18,050 nt of DNA from positions 1 to 18,050 of the forward strand of contig CAMLDR010000084.1 in the NCBI GenBank assembly GCA_946478775.1. Direction: 5' to 3'. Numbering within the stretch: the first letter of the stretch is position 1; each line of letters starts with the position of its first letter. This document shows positions 1 to 6,503 of the stretch, in pieces. The DNA comes from an uncultured Flavobacteriales bacterium. GTDB taxonomy: Bacteria > Bacteroidota > Bacteroidia > Flavobacteriales > Crocinitomicaceae. A model generated the notes under the pieces. The model ran no database searches, was not told the origin of the DNA, and saw nothing but the letters and a program-made list of their open reading frames with translations. The translations under genes and the position numbers were made by a program.

Positions 1-257
1 GATAACTCAGCACCAGCTTTGAAACGTACTACGTTCTTAGCTGCGATTTTGATTTCTTTTCCAGTTTGTGGGTTACGACCAGTTCTAGCTTCACGCTTAG
101 AAACTGAGAAAGAACCGAATCCTACTAAAGAAATACGGTCTCCTTTTTTCAATGCTCCAGCTGTAGCACCTACAAATGCATCCAATGCTTTTTTCGCATC
201 AGCTTTAGATAATCCTGCTTCAGAAGCAATCGCATCAATTAATTCTGCTTTGTTCAT
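1..257 (-). CDS. HU family DNA-binding protein, 3' end cut by window edge
   Basis: Histone-like protein that binds and bends DNA as a dimer and compacts the nucleoid. Reading the minus strand from the ATG at 257-255 gives MNKAELIDAIASEAGLSKAD and 85 residues in all before the edge. The family is about 90 residues long, so only a few C-terminal residues are missing. Visible hallmarks are the N-terminal helices, the GFGSF turn near residues 46-50, and the DNA-binding arm with GRNPQTGKEI near 60-69, which contains the conserved Arg-Asn-Pro tip. The C-terminal VVRFKAGAEL is also typical. Because the stop lies outside the window, this gene is easily missed by ORF calling. It has its own promoter (TATTTTTG at 299-306, minus strand) and does not depend on fmt upstream. 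HU, IHF and related proteins share this fold; the sequence looks like the HU type. Confidence 0.96.
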   Translation of the reverse strand, partial: MNKAELIDAIASEAGLSKADAKKALDAFVGATAGALKKGDRISLVGFGSFSVSKREARTGRNPQTGKEIKIAAKNVVRFKAGAEL

Positions 258-298
258 AGTTTGGTTTTTTTTTGAATGATTTCTAATAATTAACTCAA

Positions 299-328
299 CA
301 AAAATATATGAATATGCTTCTCTACCAA
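299..328 (-). promoter_or_regulatory. Predicted promoter of the HU gene
   Basis: On the minus strand a perfect Bacteroidota -7 box TATTTTTG (TAnnTTTG) lies at 306-299. A TTG (-33 element) lies at 328-326, giving a 19-base spacer, which matches the known Bacteroidota promoter geometry. The start codon at 257 would follow a 5' leader of roughly 35 bases. No Shine-Dalgarno sequence is present; the leader is A-rich, as usual in this phylum. Confidence 0.7.
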
Positions 329-352
329 GGCCAAACACTAAAAAGCGCCGAT

Positions 353-383
353 TTTGTTGATAAATAAACGCATTTGTTGATAA
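353..383. repeat. 11-bp direct repeat pair upstream of the HU promoter (DnaA-box-like)
   Basis: TTTGTTGATAA occurs at 353-363 and again at 373-383, exactly 20 bases apart (two helical turns). The minus-strand reading contains TTATCAACA twice, one mismatch from the DnaA box TTATCCACA. The pair sits 25-55 bases upstream of the HU -33 element, where an activator or repressor site could lie. The repeat is directly visible; its function is not. Confidence 0.5.
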
Positions 384-385
384 GC

Positions 386-406
386 ACCCCTGTTTTTAGG
401 GGTTTT
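386..406. other. GC-rich hairpin between fmt and HU
   Basis: ACCCCT (386-391), a six-base loop and AGGGGT (398-403) form a perfect 6-bp stem, followed by TTT on the plus strand. The flanking genes are both on the minus strand, and on that strand no T-tract follows. It is therefore not a classical terminator for fmt, though it could still slow transcription or stabilise the fmt mRNA 3' end. Confidence 0.4.
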
Positions 407-437
407 CCGACTAATTTATCCATTTGTTCGACAAAAT

Positions 438-1391
438 TTAGTTCGAAATTATCGACCAATCTGCTGAATTGTTTCCCACCAGCCATTCCTTTGCGGTCAT
501 TTTCTTCTTTCCTTCGACCTGGAATTCCACAATTTCGACTTGTTTTTCGTTGGTATCAACAAATAATTGAGTCTTGGAAGAAGACAATCGGATCGATCCG
601 GAACCTTTTTGATCTGTGATAAGGGTTTTGAAGACCTTCACATTCTTGATTTCGCCTTTTGAATTTTTCCAGGTTGTCCACGCAGCAGGATAAGGATTTA
701 ACCCGCGGACCAAATTGTGGATCGCCTCCGGTTTGTTGTTCCAGTTGATTTGTGTGTTCTCCTTGAATAATTTCGGGGCAGGACGCATAGAAGTCCCTAG
801 TTCTGTTTGTGGAATCGGATTCACTTCGTTGTTCGCAATCCGGTTTAAGGTTTCAACAACTAAACTGCCGCCGGTTTCAATCATCCGATCGTGCAGTTCT
901 CCCGCGCTTTCGTTCTCCGAAATACTCATTTCTGTCTGACCGATCACATTTCCGGTATCAATGGCTTCATCGATAAAGAAAGTACTTACCCCGGTTTTTT
1001 GGTCACCATTAATAATAGTCCAATTAATCGGAGCAGCGCCACGATAATCGGGCAGGAGTGAAGCGTGCAGGTTGAATGTTCCGAGTTTGGGCATTTTCCA
1101 AACTTCTGTTGGAAGCATCCGGAATGCAACGACTACAAAAACATCTGCATTTAAAGCCTGCAGTTCTGCCAGGAAATCCACGTCTTTTAACTTTAAAGGC
1201 TGGAGTACCGGAATCCTGTTTTCAAGTCCGAATTGTTTAACCGGGCTTTCGTGCATAATCTGACCCCGGCCCGCAGGCTTATCGGCAACTGTTACAATTC
1301 CCACCAAATTCATTCCCGCAGCTTTAATTGCGTTCAAAATTCCAACTGAAAAATGGGGAGTCCCCATGAAGACAATGCGTAAATTATTCAT
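438..1391 (-). CDS. fmt: Methionyl-tRNA formyltransferase
   Basis: Transfers a formyl group from 10-formyl-tetrahydrofolate to the initiator Met-tRNA, enabling bacterial translation initiation in the cytoplasm. The 317-residue product has the usual length. The N-terminal Rossmann-like catalytic domain starts with IVFMGTPHFSV (residues 6-16). The formyltransferase signature at 107-121 (NLHASLLPDYRGAAP) supplies Asn107 and His109, and Asp145 completes the triad, matching E. coli N106/H108/D144. The C-terminal tRNA-binding OB-like domain follows from about residue 205, including GLNPYPAAWT. The start ATG at 1391-1389 lies inside the end of the MATE gene, which overlaps it by 8 bases, so translation is probably coupled to that gene. 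No promoter of its own is visible, so it is likely transcribed from the rlmI promoter. Confidence 0.97.
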   Translation of the reverse strand: MNNLRIVFMGTPHFSVGILNAIKAAGMNLVGIVTVADKPAGRGQIMHESPVKQFGLENRIPVLQPLKLKDVDFLAELQALNADVFVVVAFRMLPTEVWKMPKLGTFNLHASLLPDYRGAAPINWTIINGDQKTGVSTFFIDEAIDTGNVIGQTEMSISENESAGELHDRMIETGGSLVVETLNRIANNEVNPIPQTELGTSMRPAPKLFKENTQINWNNKPEAIHNLVRGLNPYPAAWTTWKNSKGEIKNVKVFKTLITDQKGSGSIRLSSSKTQLFVDTNEKQVEIVEFQVEGKKKMTAKEWLVGNNSADWSIISN

Positions 1392-2721
1392 AGACTAGTT
1401 TGTTCTTTTTTCGTGTAATCCACTTTAAATACATCAATGAGCTGAATCCCATTGTCATGAAATAGACATATTCGACCAGCCAAACCCATTTTACCGGCCA
1501 ATGCCAGGTCTTAATAAAAAGATAAGCCGAAACAATATATAACGTAGTTGCCATACATTCGACCAAAAAAGTAATCCGTGTTCTTCCAATCCCGCTGATG
1601 GTCTGAAAATAGACGCTTCCTATCCCGTAGATCAAAATAGAGCCGCTCACCACCCGAAGGATCTCTGCACTTTTCTCCACGTGTTCCGGATGATCCGAAA
1701 CCAAACGGATCAATGCTTCCGGGTATAATACAGATCCGTGGAAAGTCAGGAGCAAAAAACAAACGGTTAAAAGCTGAATCCTTCTTTGGATAACGGGAAT
1801 CTGATCAAACTGCTTCGCTCCAAAGTATTGAGCAATATAGGTTTTTGTTGCGGCGGCAAATCCCCAAATGGGTATAAATGCCAGGAAATAGATGTAGCGA
1901 ATATTCAATGAAACGGTCAGGTTATCGCCACCCATCTGCTCAATCCAGATAAAAAAAATGGTCCAGATGGAAAGAGCTACAATTCCCTGAAATAAAAGCG
2001 GAACCCCAATTTTCAGATTTTCTTTCAGTTGAAACTTGCTTATGAAGTTCTGTTTCCAAACCGGGTATTGGTTTTTTAGCCTGCCTCCAATTAAAGTGGA
2101 CAATAAAAATAACATCGCCAGGAATTCGGCAACGGTAGAAGCAATGGCAGCACCTTCCAGTCCCAAACGAGGGAATGGTCCGATTCCAAATACCAAAAAG
2201 TAATCCAGGATGATGTTTGAAATAGCGGCAATTAAAGAGGTAATTAATACGAGTGCTGTTTTTCCGACAGCCAAATAAGAAGCCTGGATACTGATTGTAA
2301 TGGTAGCGGCCCAGAAAGAATAACTTCGGATTTCCAGGAAAGACTGCTCTGCCTGAGCCAATTCTTTGTTCGTAACCAAATAAGCCATCAACGAAGGCAT
2401 ACAAAGCTGAACCAATAGCGTTAAACCAATAGCTGCTGCAAAAAGAATGACGAAGTTGGACTGAAAAACCGCTGCAAACCCTTTGGGGTTCTTTTCTCCG
2501 ACCTTTTGTGCCATGGCAATTTGAGCTCCATCTCCCAATCCGATGAAAACCATGTACATCGTAATGTACCAAAGTCCTGCACTTCCCGAAGCATCGTAAG
2601 CCAATTTACTGAATCGGCTCAGAAAAGCAGCGTCAGTAATGGAAATAACGGATTGAATGAATCCGCTGAGCATCATGGGAAGAGCAAACGTCAGAATGCT
2701 CCTGTATCGAATATCAAGCAT
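1384..2721 (-). CDS. MATE family multidrug/Na+ (or H+) antiporter
   Basis: An inner-membrane exporter of the multidrug and toxic compound extrusion family, which pumps cationic or other small compounds out in exchange for Na+ or H+. The 445-residue protein is almost entirely hydrophobic, with about 12 predicted membrane segments in two halves, the typical MATE length and layout. The first helix carries LTFALPMMLSGFIQS (10-24). The region from GLGDGAQIAMAQKVGEKNP (61-79) is the characteristic loop after helix 2. LGLEGAAIASTVAE, beginning near residue 186, is a further family hallmark. Its ATG shares one base with the rlmI stop (TAATG), and its own 3' end overlaps fmt by 8 bases, so it sits in the middle of a three-gene operon. 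The substrate cannot be told from sequence; export of antibiotics is only one possibility. Confidence 0.9.
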   Translation of the reverse strand: MLDIRYRSILTFALPMMLSGFIQSVISITDAAFLSRFSKLAYDASGSAGLWYITMYMVFIGLGDGAQIAMAQKVGEKNPKGFAAVFQSNFVILFAAAIGLTLLVQLCMPSLMAYLVTNKELAQAEQSFLEIRSYSFWAATITISIQASYLAVGKTALVLITSLIAAISNIILDYFLVFGIGPFPRLGLEGAAIASTVAEFLAMLFLLSTLIGGRLKNQYPVWKQNFISKFQLKENLKIGVPLLFQGIVALSIWTIFFIWIEQMGGDNLTVSLNIRYIYFLAFIPIWGFAAATKTYIAQYFGAKQFDQIPVIQRRIQLLTVCFLLLTFHGSVLYPEALIRLVSDHPEHVEKSAEILRVVSGSILIYGIGSVYFQTISGIGRTRITFLVECMATTLYIVSAYLFIKTWHWPVKWVWLVEYVYFMTMGFSSLMYLKWITRKKNKLVYE

Positions 2722-3890
2722 TAGATTATCTGTAAAAGCAGTCCTTTTAAATATTCTCCTTCCGGATGAAAAGCATTGATCGGGTGGTCTGCCGGTTGGT
2801 GCAATTGCTCCAGGATTTTAACCGTTCTTCCGGATTCAATGGCGGCCGCGATTATTGTATTGGTAAACAATTGTTTGTCGACCACCTGTGAACAGCTGTA
2901 TGTCATCAGTAAACCTCCCGGACGAATGTGCTGAATAGCCATTGCATTCAGGCGCTTGTATCCCTGAACCGCCTGGTGTCTTTTGTCGCGGTGTTTTGCG
3001 AATGCAGGAGGGTCTAAAATAATGATGTCGTATTCTTCACCTGTTTCACGAATGAAATTCATGGCGTCTGCAACAATGGACTGATGGTTCTCAAATCCAT
3101 TCAGAACAATATTCGCATCTGTGAGTTCAATGGCTTTTTTGGAGCTGTCCAGCGAGTGTACTTCTTTGGCGCCTTCCTTCAAAGCTGCCAGACTGAATCC
3201 ACCGGAATAACAAAAGGTATTCAGGATTTTAGCTCCTTCGGCATATTTAGCCAATAGTGCCCGGTTTTCACGCTGATCTATGAAGAAACCGGTTTTTTGT
3301 CCGGTAATCCAATCCAATTGATACTTTACGCCATTTTCCAGCGCAATATGCGGAGTTTCGCAAGTTCCATACAGGTAGCCGTCTTCCACCGGAATTCTTC
3401 CGGGAAGTGTTTCCTTCGATTTATTGTAAACAGCCTTTAAATTGTCTCCCAGAGCATTAACCAGGGCGTTTTTAATCAGTTCGATCTGAAGGTACATTCC
3501 CAAACTGTGGCATTGGATCACAGCAACTCCGCCATAATAATCAATCACCAATCCCGGAAGTTCATCTCCTTCACCATGAACCAGTCTGCAAATCGAATTG
3601 TCTGCTCTGAAAAGGTGCAGTTTTTTACGCAGTTCAACCGCATCCAGGATACGCTTATTGAAAAAATCCTGGTCCACCAATTCTTTGTTGAACGTCAGGA
3701 TACGCACCGCAATGGAACCGTGCTGAAAATGTCCTTTTGCAATTTCGTTGTTCCGTGAATCTACCACTGTTACTACTTCGCCATCTTCGATCGATTTAGG
3801 CATCTCTTTCAGAGCACCCGAAAAAATCCACGGATGTCTTCTTTCCATCGATTGGGTTTTGTGAGGAAGTAATTGAACACTGGAATACAT
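2721..3890 (-). CDS. rlmI: RlmI-like class I SAM-dependent 23S rRNA methyltransferase
   Basis: Predicted to methylate a cytosine (m5C) of 23S rRNA, as E. coli RlmI does at C1962. The 389-residue protein has an N-terminal PUA RNA-binding domain (RRHPWIFSGAL, 17-27) and a Rossmann methyltransferase domain with the SAM loop LNTFCYSGGFSLAAL (223-237), the acidic residue in HSLDSS (245-250), the DPPAFAK motif (293-299) and a likely catalytic cysteine in YSCSQ (Cys333). I chose the ATG at 3890-3888. A TTG at 3908 is in frame, but it lies inside the predicted -7 promoter box (3906-3913) and would not be transcribed. It is the first gene of an operon with the MATE exporter (shared TAATG) and fmt. The m5C1962 assignment is by family; the exact position in this organism is inferred. 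Confidence 0.9.
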   Translation of the reverse strand: MYSSVQLLPHKTQSMERRHPWIFSGALKEMPKSIEDGEVVTVVDSRNNEIAKGHFQHGSIAVRILTFNKELVDQDFFNKRILDAVELRKKLHLFRADNSICRLVHGEGDELPGLVIDYYGGVAVIQCHSLGMYLQIELIKNALVNALGDNLKAVYNKSKETLPGRIPVEDGYLYGTCETPHIALENGVKYQLDWITGQKTGFFIDQRENRALLAKYAEGAKILNTFCYSGGFSLAALKEGAKEVHSLDSSKKAIELTDANIVLNGFENHQSIVADAMNFIRETGEEYDIIILDPPAFAKHRDKRHQAVQGYKRLNAMAIQHIRPGGLLMTYSCSQVVDKQLFTNTIIAAAIESGRTVKILEQLHQPADHPINAFHPEGEYLKGLLLQII

Positions 3891-3905
3891 AGCTGAAATT
3901 TTGTG

Positions 3906-3913
3906 CAAAGATA
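3906..3913 (-). promoter_or_regulatory. Predicted -7 promoter box for rlmI-MATE-fmt
   Basis: The minus strand reads TATCTTTG, a perfect match to the Bacteroidota TAnnTTTG box, 16 bases upstream of the rlmI ATG at 3890. No clear TTG -33 element is present at the expected distance. It is the mirror image of the box at 4023-4030. Confidence 0.6.
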
Positions 3914-4022
3914 GTTTAAATTGAAAATGGAGAATTGAAAAGTTAGAAGTGGAAGAAATTGAAGCGTTTAGTAGTCGGCCTCAAAACCTTTTCAATTATC
4001 CATTCTACATTTTCAATTATAG

Positions 4023-4030
4023 TATCTTTG
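4023..4030 (+). promoter_or_regulatory. Predicted -7 promoter box for the 4055-6316 operon
   Basis: TATCTTTG matches the Bacteroidota TAnnTTTG box and lies 24 bases upstream of the ATG at 4055, in an AT-rich context. The leader just before the ATG is A-rich (GTTAAAAAAGAAAA) with no Shine-Dalgarno sequence. No convincing -33 element was found. Confidence 0.6.
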
Positions 4031-4054
4031 TATCCTATTCGTTAAAAAAGAAAA

Positions 4055-4474
4055 ATGTCTTATTCAGTTCAAGTGTTTCTAAAAAACAATTCTTTTTCAG
4101 AGGAATATGCCCAGGAAAAGCATGCAGGAAAGGATTCTCCGGAAAACATCCGTTACGAATGGGAGGATGAATTCCGTTTGACAGATGATTCGGATGTATT
4201 GGAGATTGTACGTGAACAGCCTTTTATTTTAGCAGGGGAACTTGGAGAAGGCAAAGCTTTTCATTACGAGATCCACGATGTGATCCAATTTGTTTTTCAC
4301 GGAGAGCATGGAGCATCAGCCATTGTTTTTTCTGAAAAATGCCTCGACGAATACATTATCGACCACGATCATAAAAAACTGAAGGTTTATTTGAACGATG
4401 ACGAAGTAGTCGAAAACCCGGTTCCCGGAGTTTATATTGTATTAAGTGCTTTCCCAAAGGAATTACGTAATTAA
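4055..4474 (+). CDS. Acidic hypothetical protein, 139 residues
   Basis: I do not recognise this family. The product has no signal peptide and no membrane segment, so it is probably cytoplasmic. It is rich in Asp and Glu, notably in stretches such as EWEDEFRLTDDSD (35-47) and YLNDDEVVEN. The alternating hydrophobic pattern (IQFVFH, ASAIVF, KLKVYL, GVYIVLSAF) suggests a mostly beta fold. It is the first gene after a -7 box. Its TAA stop shares a base with the ATG of the ABC ATPase (TAATG at 4472-4476), so the two are almost certainly translationally coupled. That coupling suggests a role as accessory or regulator of the ATPase, but this is inference from position only. Confidence 0.8.
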   Translation: MSYSVQVFLKNNSFSEEYAQEKHAGKDSPENIRYEWEDEFRLTDDSDVLEIVREQPFILAGELGEGKAFHYEIHDVIQFVFHGEHGASAIVFSEKCLDEYIIDHDHKKLKVYLNDDEVVENPVPGVYIVLSAFPKELRN

Positions 4475-5412
4475 TGCTTTCAATCAGGCAGGTTTATTTT
4501 TCTTACAACGAACAAAAGCCTATTTTGCGCGGGATATCCATTGATTTGAAACCTGGCGAAGTGTTTGGAGTTGTAGGAGCGAGTGGCGGCGGCAAATCCA
4601 CTCTATTAAAGATTGTTGCCGGACTTTTGGACGCGTCAAAAGGAAGTGTTCACTGGAATGAAGAGCGCGTTTTAGGACCGAGTGAACGATTAATTCCCGG
4701 TCATCCTGAAATCCAGCTGGTTAATCAGGATTTTAACCTGGACCTCTTTCATACCGTAAGGGAAAACATCCTGATCAAAATTCTGAATCTGCCCGAGAAG
4801 GCCCGCAATCGTTTTTGTGATGAACTGCTTGATTTGGTGGAGTTGAATGAAGTAAGTTCACAGCAGGCACGCTATTTATCAGGTGGGGAACAACAGCGTT
4901 TGGCAATTGCAAGGGCATTGGCTATGGAGTCGGAAGTTTTGCTTTTGGATGAACCATTTTCGCATCTGGATGCACATTTGAGATTGAAGATCGGTGCGTA
5001 TATCAAGAATTTGGTAGAGATCCGGAATACCTTGTGTATTTTAGTTTCCCATGAAGGAGACGAAGTGATGCAGTGGTGTGAGCAAATTGCCTTTTTGAAT
5101 AAAGGGAAATTCAGCCGCGTGGACACACCGGAGGCTTTTTATTTTAATCCTTCCGGTTTCAATGAAGGAGCTTATTTCGGAGAATTAAATGAACTAAAGA
5201 CGGGAAAAACTAAAATTTTATTTCGACCTTGTGAGTACAAAGTGGTTAAAAAGGATGGTTTCGAAGTTGAATTTTCGGGATCTGTTTTCTTCGGTGCTTA
5301 CTGGAAGTCCTTTTTTAAAACGAAAAACAAACAGACTATTGTACTACACGCAGATAAACCGCTAAAAAAAGTAAAACGCATTGAACTCAAGAGTAAAAAT
5401 ACCCAAGCTTAG
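4474..5412 (+). CDS. ABC transporter ATP-binding protein
   Basis: A cytoplasmic ATPase subunit that would drive a membrane transporter. All nucleotide-binding motifs are intact in the 312-residue product: Walker A GASGGGKST (35-43), Q-loop Gln85, signature LSGGEQ (135-140), Walker B EVLLLDEP (154-161) with Glu160, D-loop SHLD, and H-loop His193. The region after about residue 230 (ILFRPCEYKVV, followed by beta-rich sequence) resembles the C-terminal TOBE-like regulatory domain of importers of the CysA/FbpC/PotA group, as does the SHLDAHLR sequence after Walker B. No permease or substrate-binding protein lies in the window, so its partner is unknown. It is coupled at both ends: TAATG with the upstream gene, and a 32-base overlap with the YihY gene downstream. 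Confidence 0.92.
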   Translation: MLSIRQVYFSYNEQKPILRGISIDLKPGEVFGVVGASGGGKSTLLKIVAGLLDASKGSVHWNEERVLGPSERLIPGHPEIQLVNQDFNLDLFHTVRENILIKILNLPEKARNRFCDELLDLVELNEVSSQQARYLSGGEQQRLAIARALAMESEVLLLDEPFSHLDAHLRLKIGAYIKNLVEIRNTLCILVSHEGDEVMQWCEQIAFLNKGKFSRVDTPEAFYFNPSGFNEGAYFGELNELKTGKTKILFRPCEYKVVKKDGFEVEFSGSVFFGAYWKSFFKTKNKQTIVLHADKPLKKVKRIELKSKNTQA

Positions 5413-6316
5413 CTGGAAAGAAGTCGGCGAACTTTTTAAGAGAACTTTTGTAGAGTTTTTCCAGGAAGATTCCTTTTTCCACGGAGCAGCACTGGCATAT
5501 TATGCCGTTTTTGCAATCATACCGATTATTTACCTGGCTGTGATCAGTTTTGGAATGATCATGGGGCAGGAGGCGATCCTGCGTTTAATTAAAGTATTAC
5601 TTGAAGAGCAGGTAGGGATCAAAGACAGTTCGGGGATTTTAGCGTTTTTATCCGAAGTCCATTTCGAAAAAAGCAATGTCGTTCTAAACATCATAGGGAT
5701 TATCGCTTTGATGTTTTCCAGCTCGGGACTGATCTCTTCTCTCCGTATGAGCATCAATGAGTTTTACGATATCAGTGTAAAAATTGACGACCGCAAAACA
5801 AAGATCTTCTATACCATTTTCACGAAACTGGTTTCAGTCTTCATGCTGGCCGTATTTGGAATTTCGATCGTATTGCTTTACACCGGCGAGACTATTTTTA
5901 TGTCTGTAAGCGGGAAATTGTATGAGGCACTGCATATTCATCAGCAATGGATTATGACTGGATTAGAACACGTTGTGGCTATCGGCATCAATACCCTGTT
6001 ATTTGCCCTGGTCTACAAATATCTTCACGACGGAAAAGTGGTTTGGAAACTGGCGCTTTCGGGCGGTTTACTGACATCCTGCCTCTTGTACATCGGGCAA
6101 ATCGGTTTAAAATTCTACCTGACGAATTTCTTCTTCGGAAGCCAAATGGGAATTGCCGGAACGTTATTGATTTTCCTGGCCTGGATGTATTACTCTTCTC
6201 AAATCATTTTCCTGGGAGCGAAATTCATCAAGGTTTATTCCGAGCTGATCGGAAAACCAATCACTTTTGAAGTACATAAATTGCTTCAGAATATGCAGCA
6301 GAGACGGAAAGGGTAG
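5381..6316 (+). CDS. YihY/BrkB family inner-membrane protein, TTG start
   Basis: A polytopic membrane protein of the YihY/virulence factor BrkB family, whose members often carry the older, disproved label RNase BN. Function is not firmly known. After a soluble N-terminus (1-32), about six membrane segments are visible, near 36-60, 100-122, 145-168, 190-212, 222-245 and 257-282. Family signatures include ALAYYAVFAIIPIIYL (37-52), SSGLISSLRMSINEFYD (114-130), DGKVVWKLALSGGLLTS (217-233) and GTLLIFLAWMYYSSQIIF (260-277). The start has to be TTG at 5381: a TAA in the same frame lies nine bases upstream, and the first in-frame ATG is only at residue 59, inside the first membrane helix. The start overlaps the ABC ATPase by 32 bases, so translation is probably coupled. 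A likely terminator follows. Confidence 0.9.
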   Translation: MNSRVKIPKLSWKEVGELFKRTFVEFFQEDSFFHGAALAYYAVFAIIPIIYLAVISFGMIMGQEAILRLIKVLLEEQVGIKDSSGILAFLSEVHFEKSNVVLNIIGIIALMFSSSGLISSLRMSINEFYDISVKIDDRKTKIFYTIFTKLVSVFMLAVFGISIVLLYTGETIFMSVSGKLYEALHIHQQWIMTGLEHVVAIGINTLLFALVYKYLHDGKVVWKLALSGGLLTSCLLYIGQIGLKFYLTNFFFGSQMGIAGTLLIFLAWMYYSSQIIFLGAKFIKVYSELIGKPITFEVHKLLQNMQQRRKG

Positions 6317-6320
6317 TTTC

Positions 6321-6350
6321 AAACCAGGTGAACCGGTTGGTTTTTTCTTT
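6321..6350 (+). terminator. Probable terminator of the 4055-6316 operon
   Basis: Five bases after the YihY stop, AAACCAGG (6321-6328) can pair with CC (6333-6334) and TGGTTT (6338-6343), with a four-base loop and a three-base bulge. A T-rich run (TTTTTTCTTT, 6341-6350) follows. The bulge makes the stem imperfect. Confidence 0.5.
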
Positions 6351-6478
6351 GTTGGTGCAGTGATTGTTCAAATAATAGATTTGATCGTGTATCGCTGATT
6401 CAAATGGAATTTAAGTTCTGCAGATGACCTTACAAATAAATTTTTTAAGAAAAAAGCAATAAGATTAAAAAATAGTCA

Positions 6479-6486
6479 TACTTTTG
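6479..6486 (+). promoter_or_regulatory. Predicted -7 promoter box of the HTH/S24 regulator
   Basis: TACTTTTG matches TAnnTTTG and ends 17 bases before the ATG at 6504, leaving a very short leader. TTTGAT occurs at 6483-6488 and again at 6494-6499, 11 bases (one helical turn) apart. The first copy overlaps the box, so this could be an autoregulatory operator, which is speculative. Confidence 0.55.
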
Positions 6487-6503
6487 ATTAAAATTTGATC
6501 ATC

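Larger units (their letters stand above)
3906..4030. repeat. Nested inverted repeats forming a mirrored divergent promoter region
   Basis: Three perfectly matching arm pairs occur in mirrored order. CAAAGATA (3906-3913) pairs with TATCTTTG (4023-4030). AATTGAAAATG (3919-3929) pairs with CATTTTCAATT (4008-4018). AATTGAAAAG (3933-3942) pairs with CTTTTCAATT (3988-3997). A fourth partial copy, AATTGAAG, is at 3957-3964. The outer pair are the two divergent -7 boxes. The AATTGAAAA units resemble the short AATTGAGAAT-type intergenic repeats common in Bacteroidota genomes. The region separates rlmI (minus) from the 139-residue gene (plus). Confidence 0.75.

Noticed and set aside
1940..2572. 210-codon open frame on the minus strand
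   Set aside because: It overlaps the MATE gene in another frame of the same strand. Its translation has no membrane pattern or family resemblance, so it is a shadow frame.
3050..3065. TGTTTCACG followed by AATGAAA, resembling the parS site TGTTTCACGTGAAACA
   Set aside because: The first nine bases match, but two extra bases break the palindrome and the right end differs. The site is inside the rlmI coding region, so it is more likely chance than a ParB site.
3891..3908. TTG start six codons upstream for rlmI
   Set aside because: The TTG lies within the predicted -7 promoter box, so it would not be in the mRNA.
5947..6270. 107-codon open frame on the plus strand
   Set aside because: It lies wholly inside the YihY gene in a different frame and has low-quality composition with no motif.
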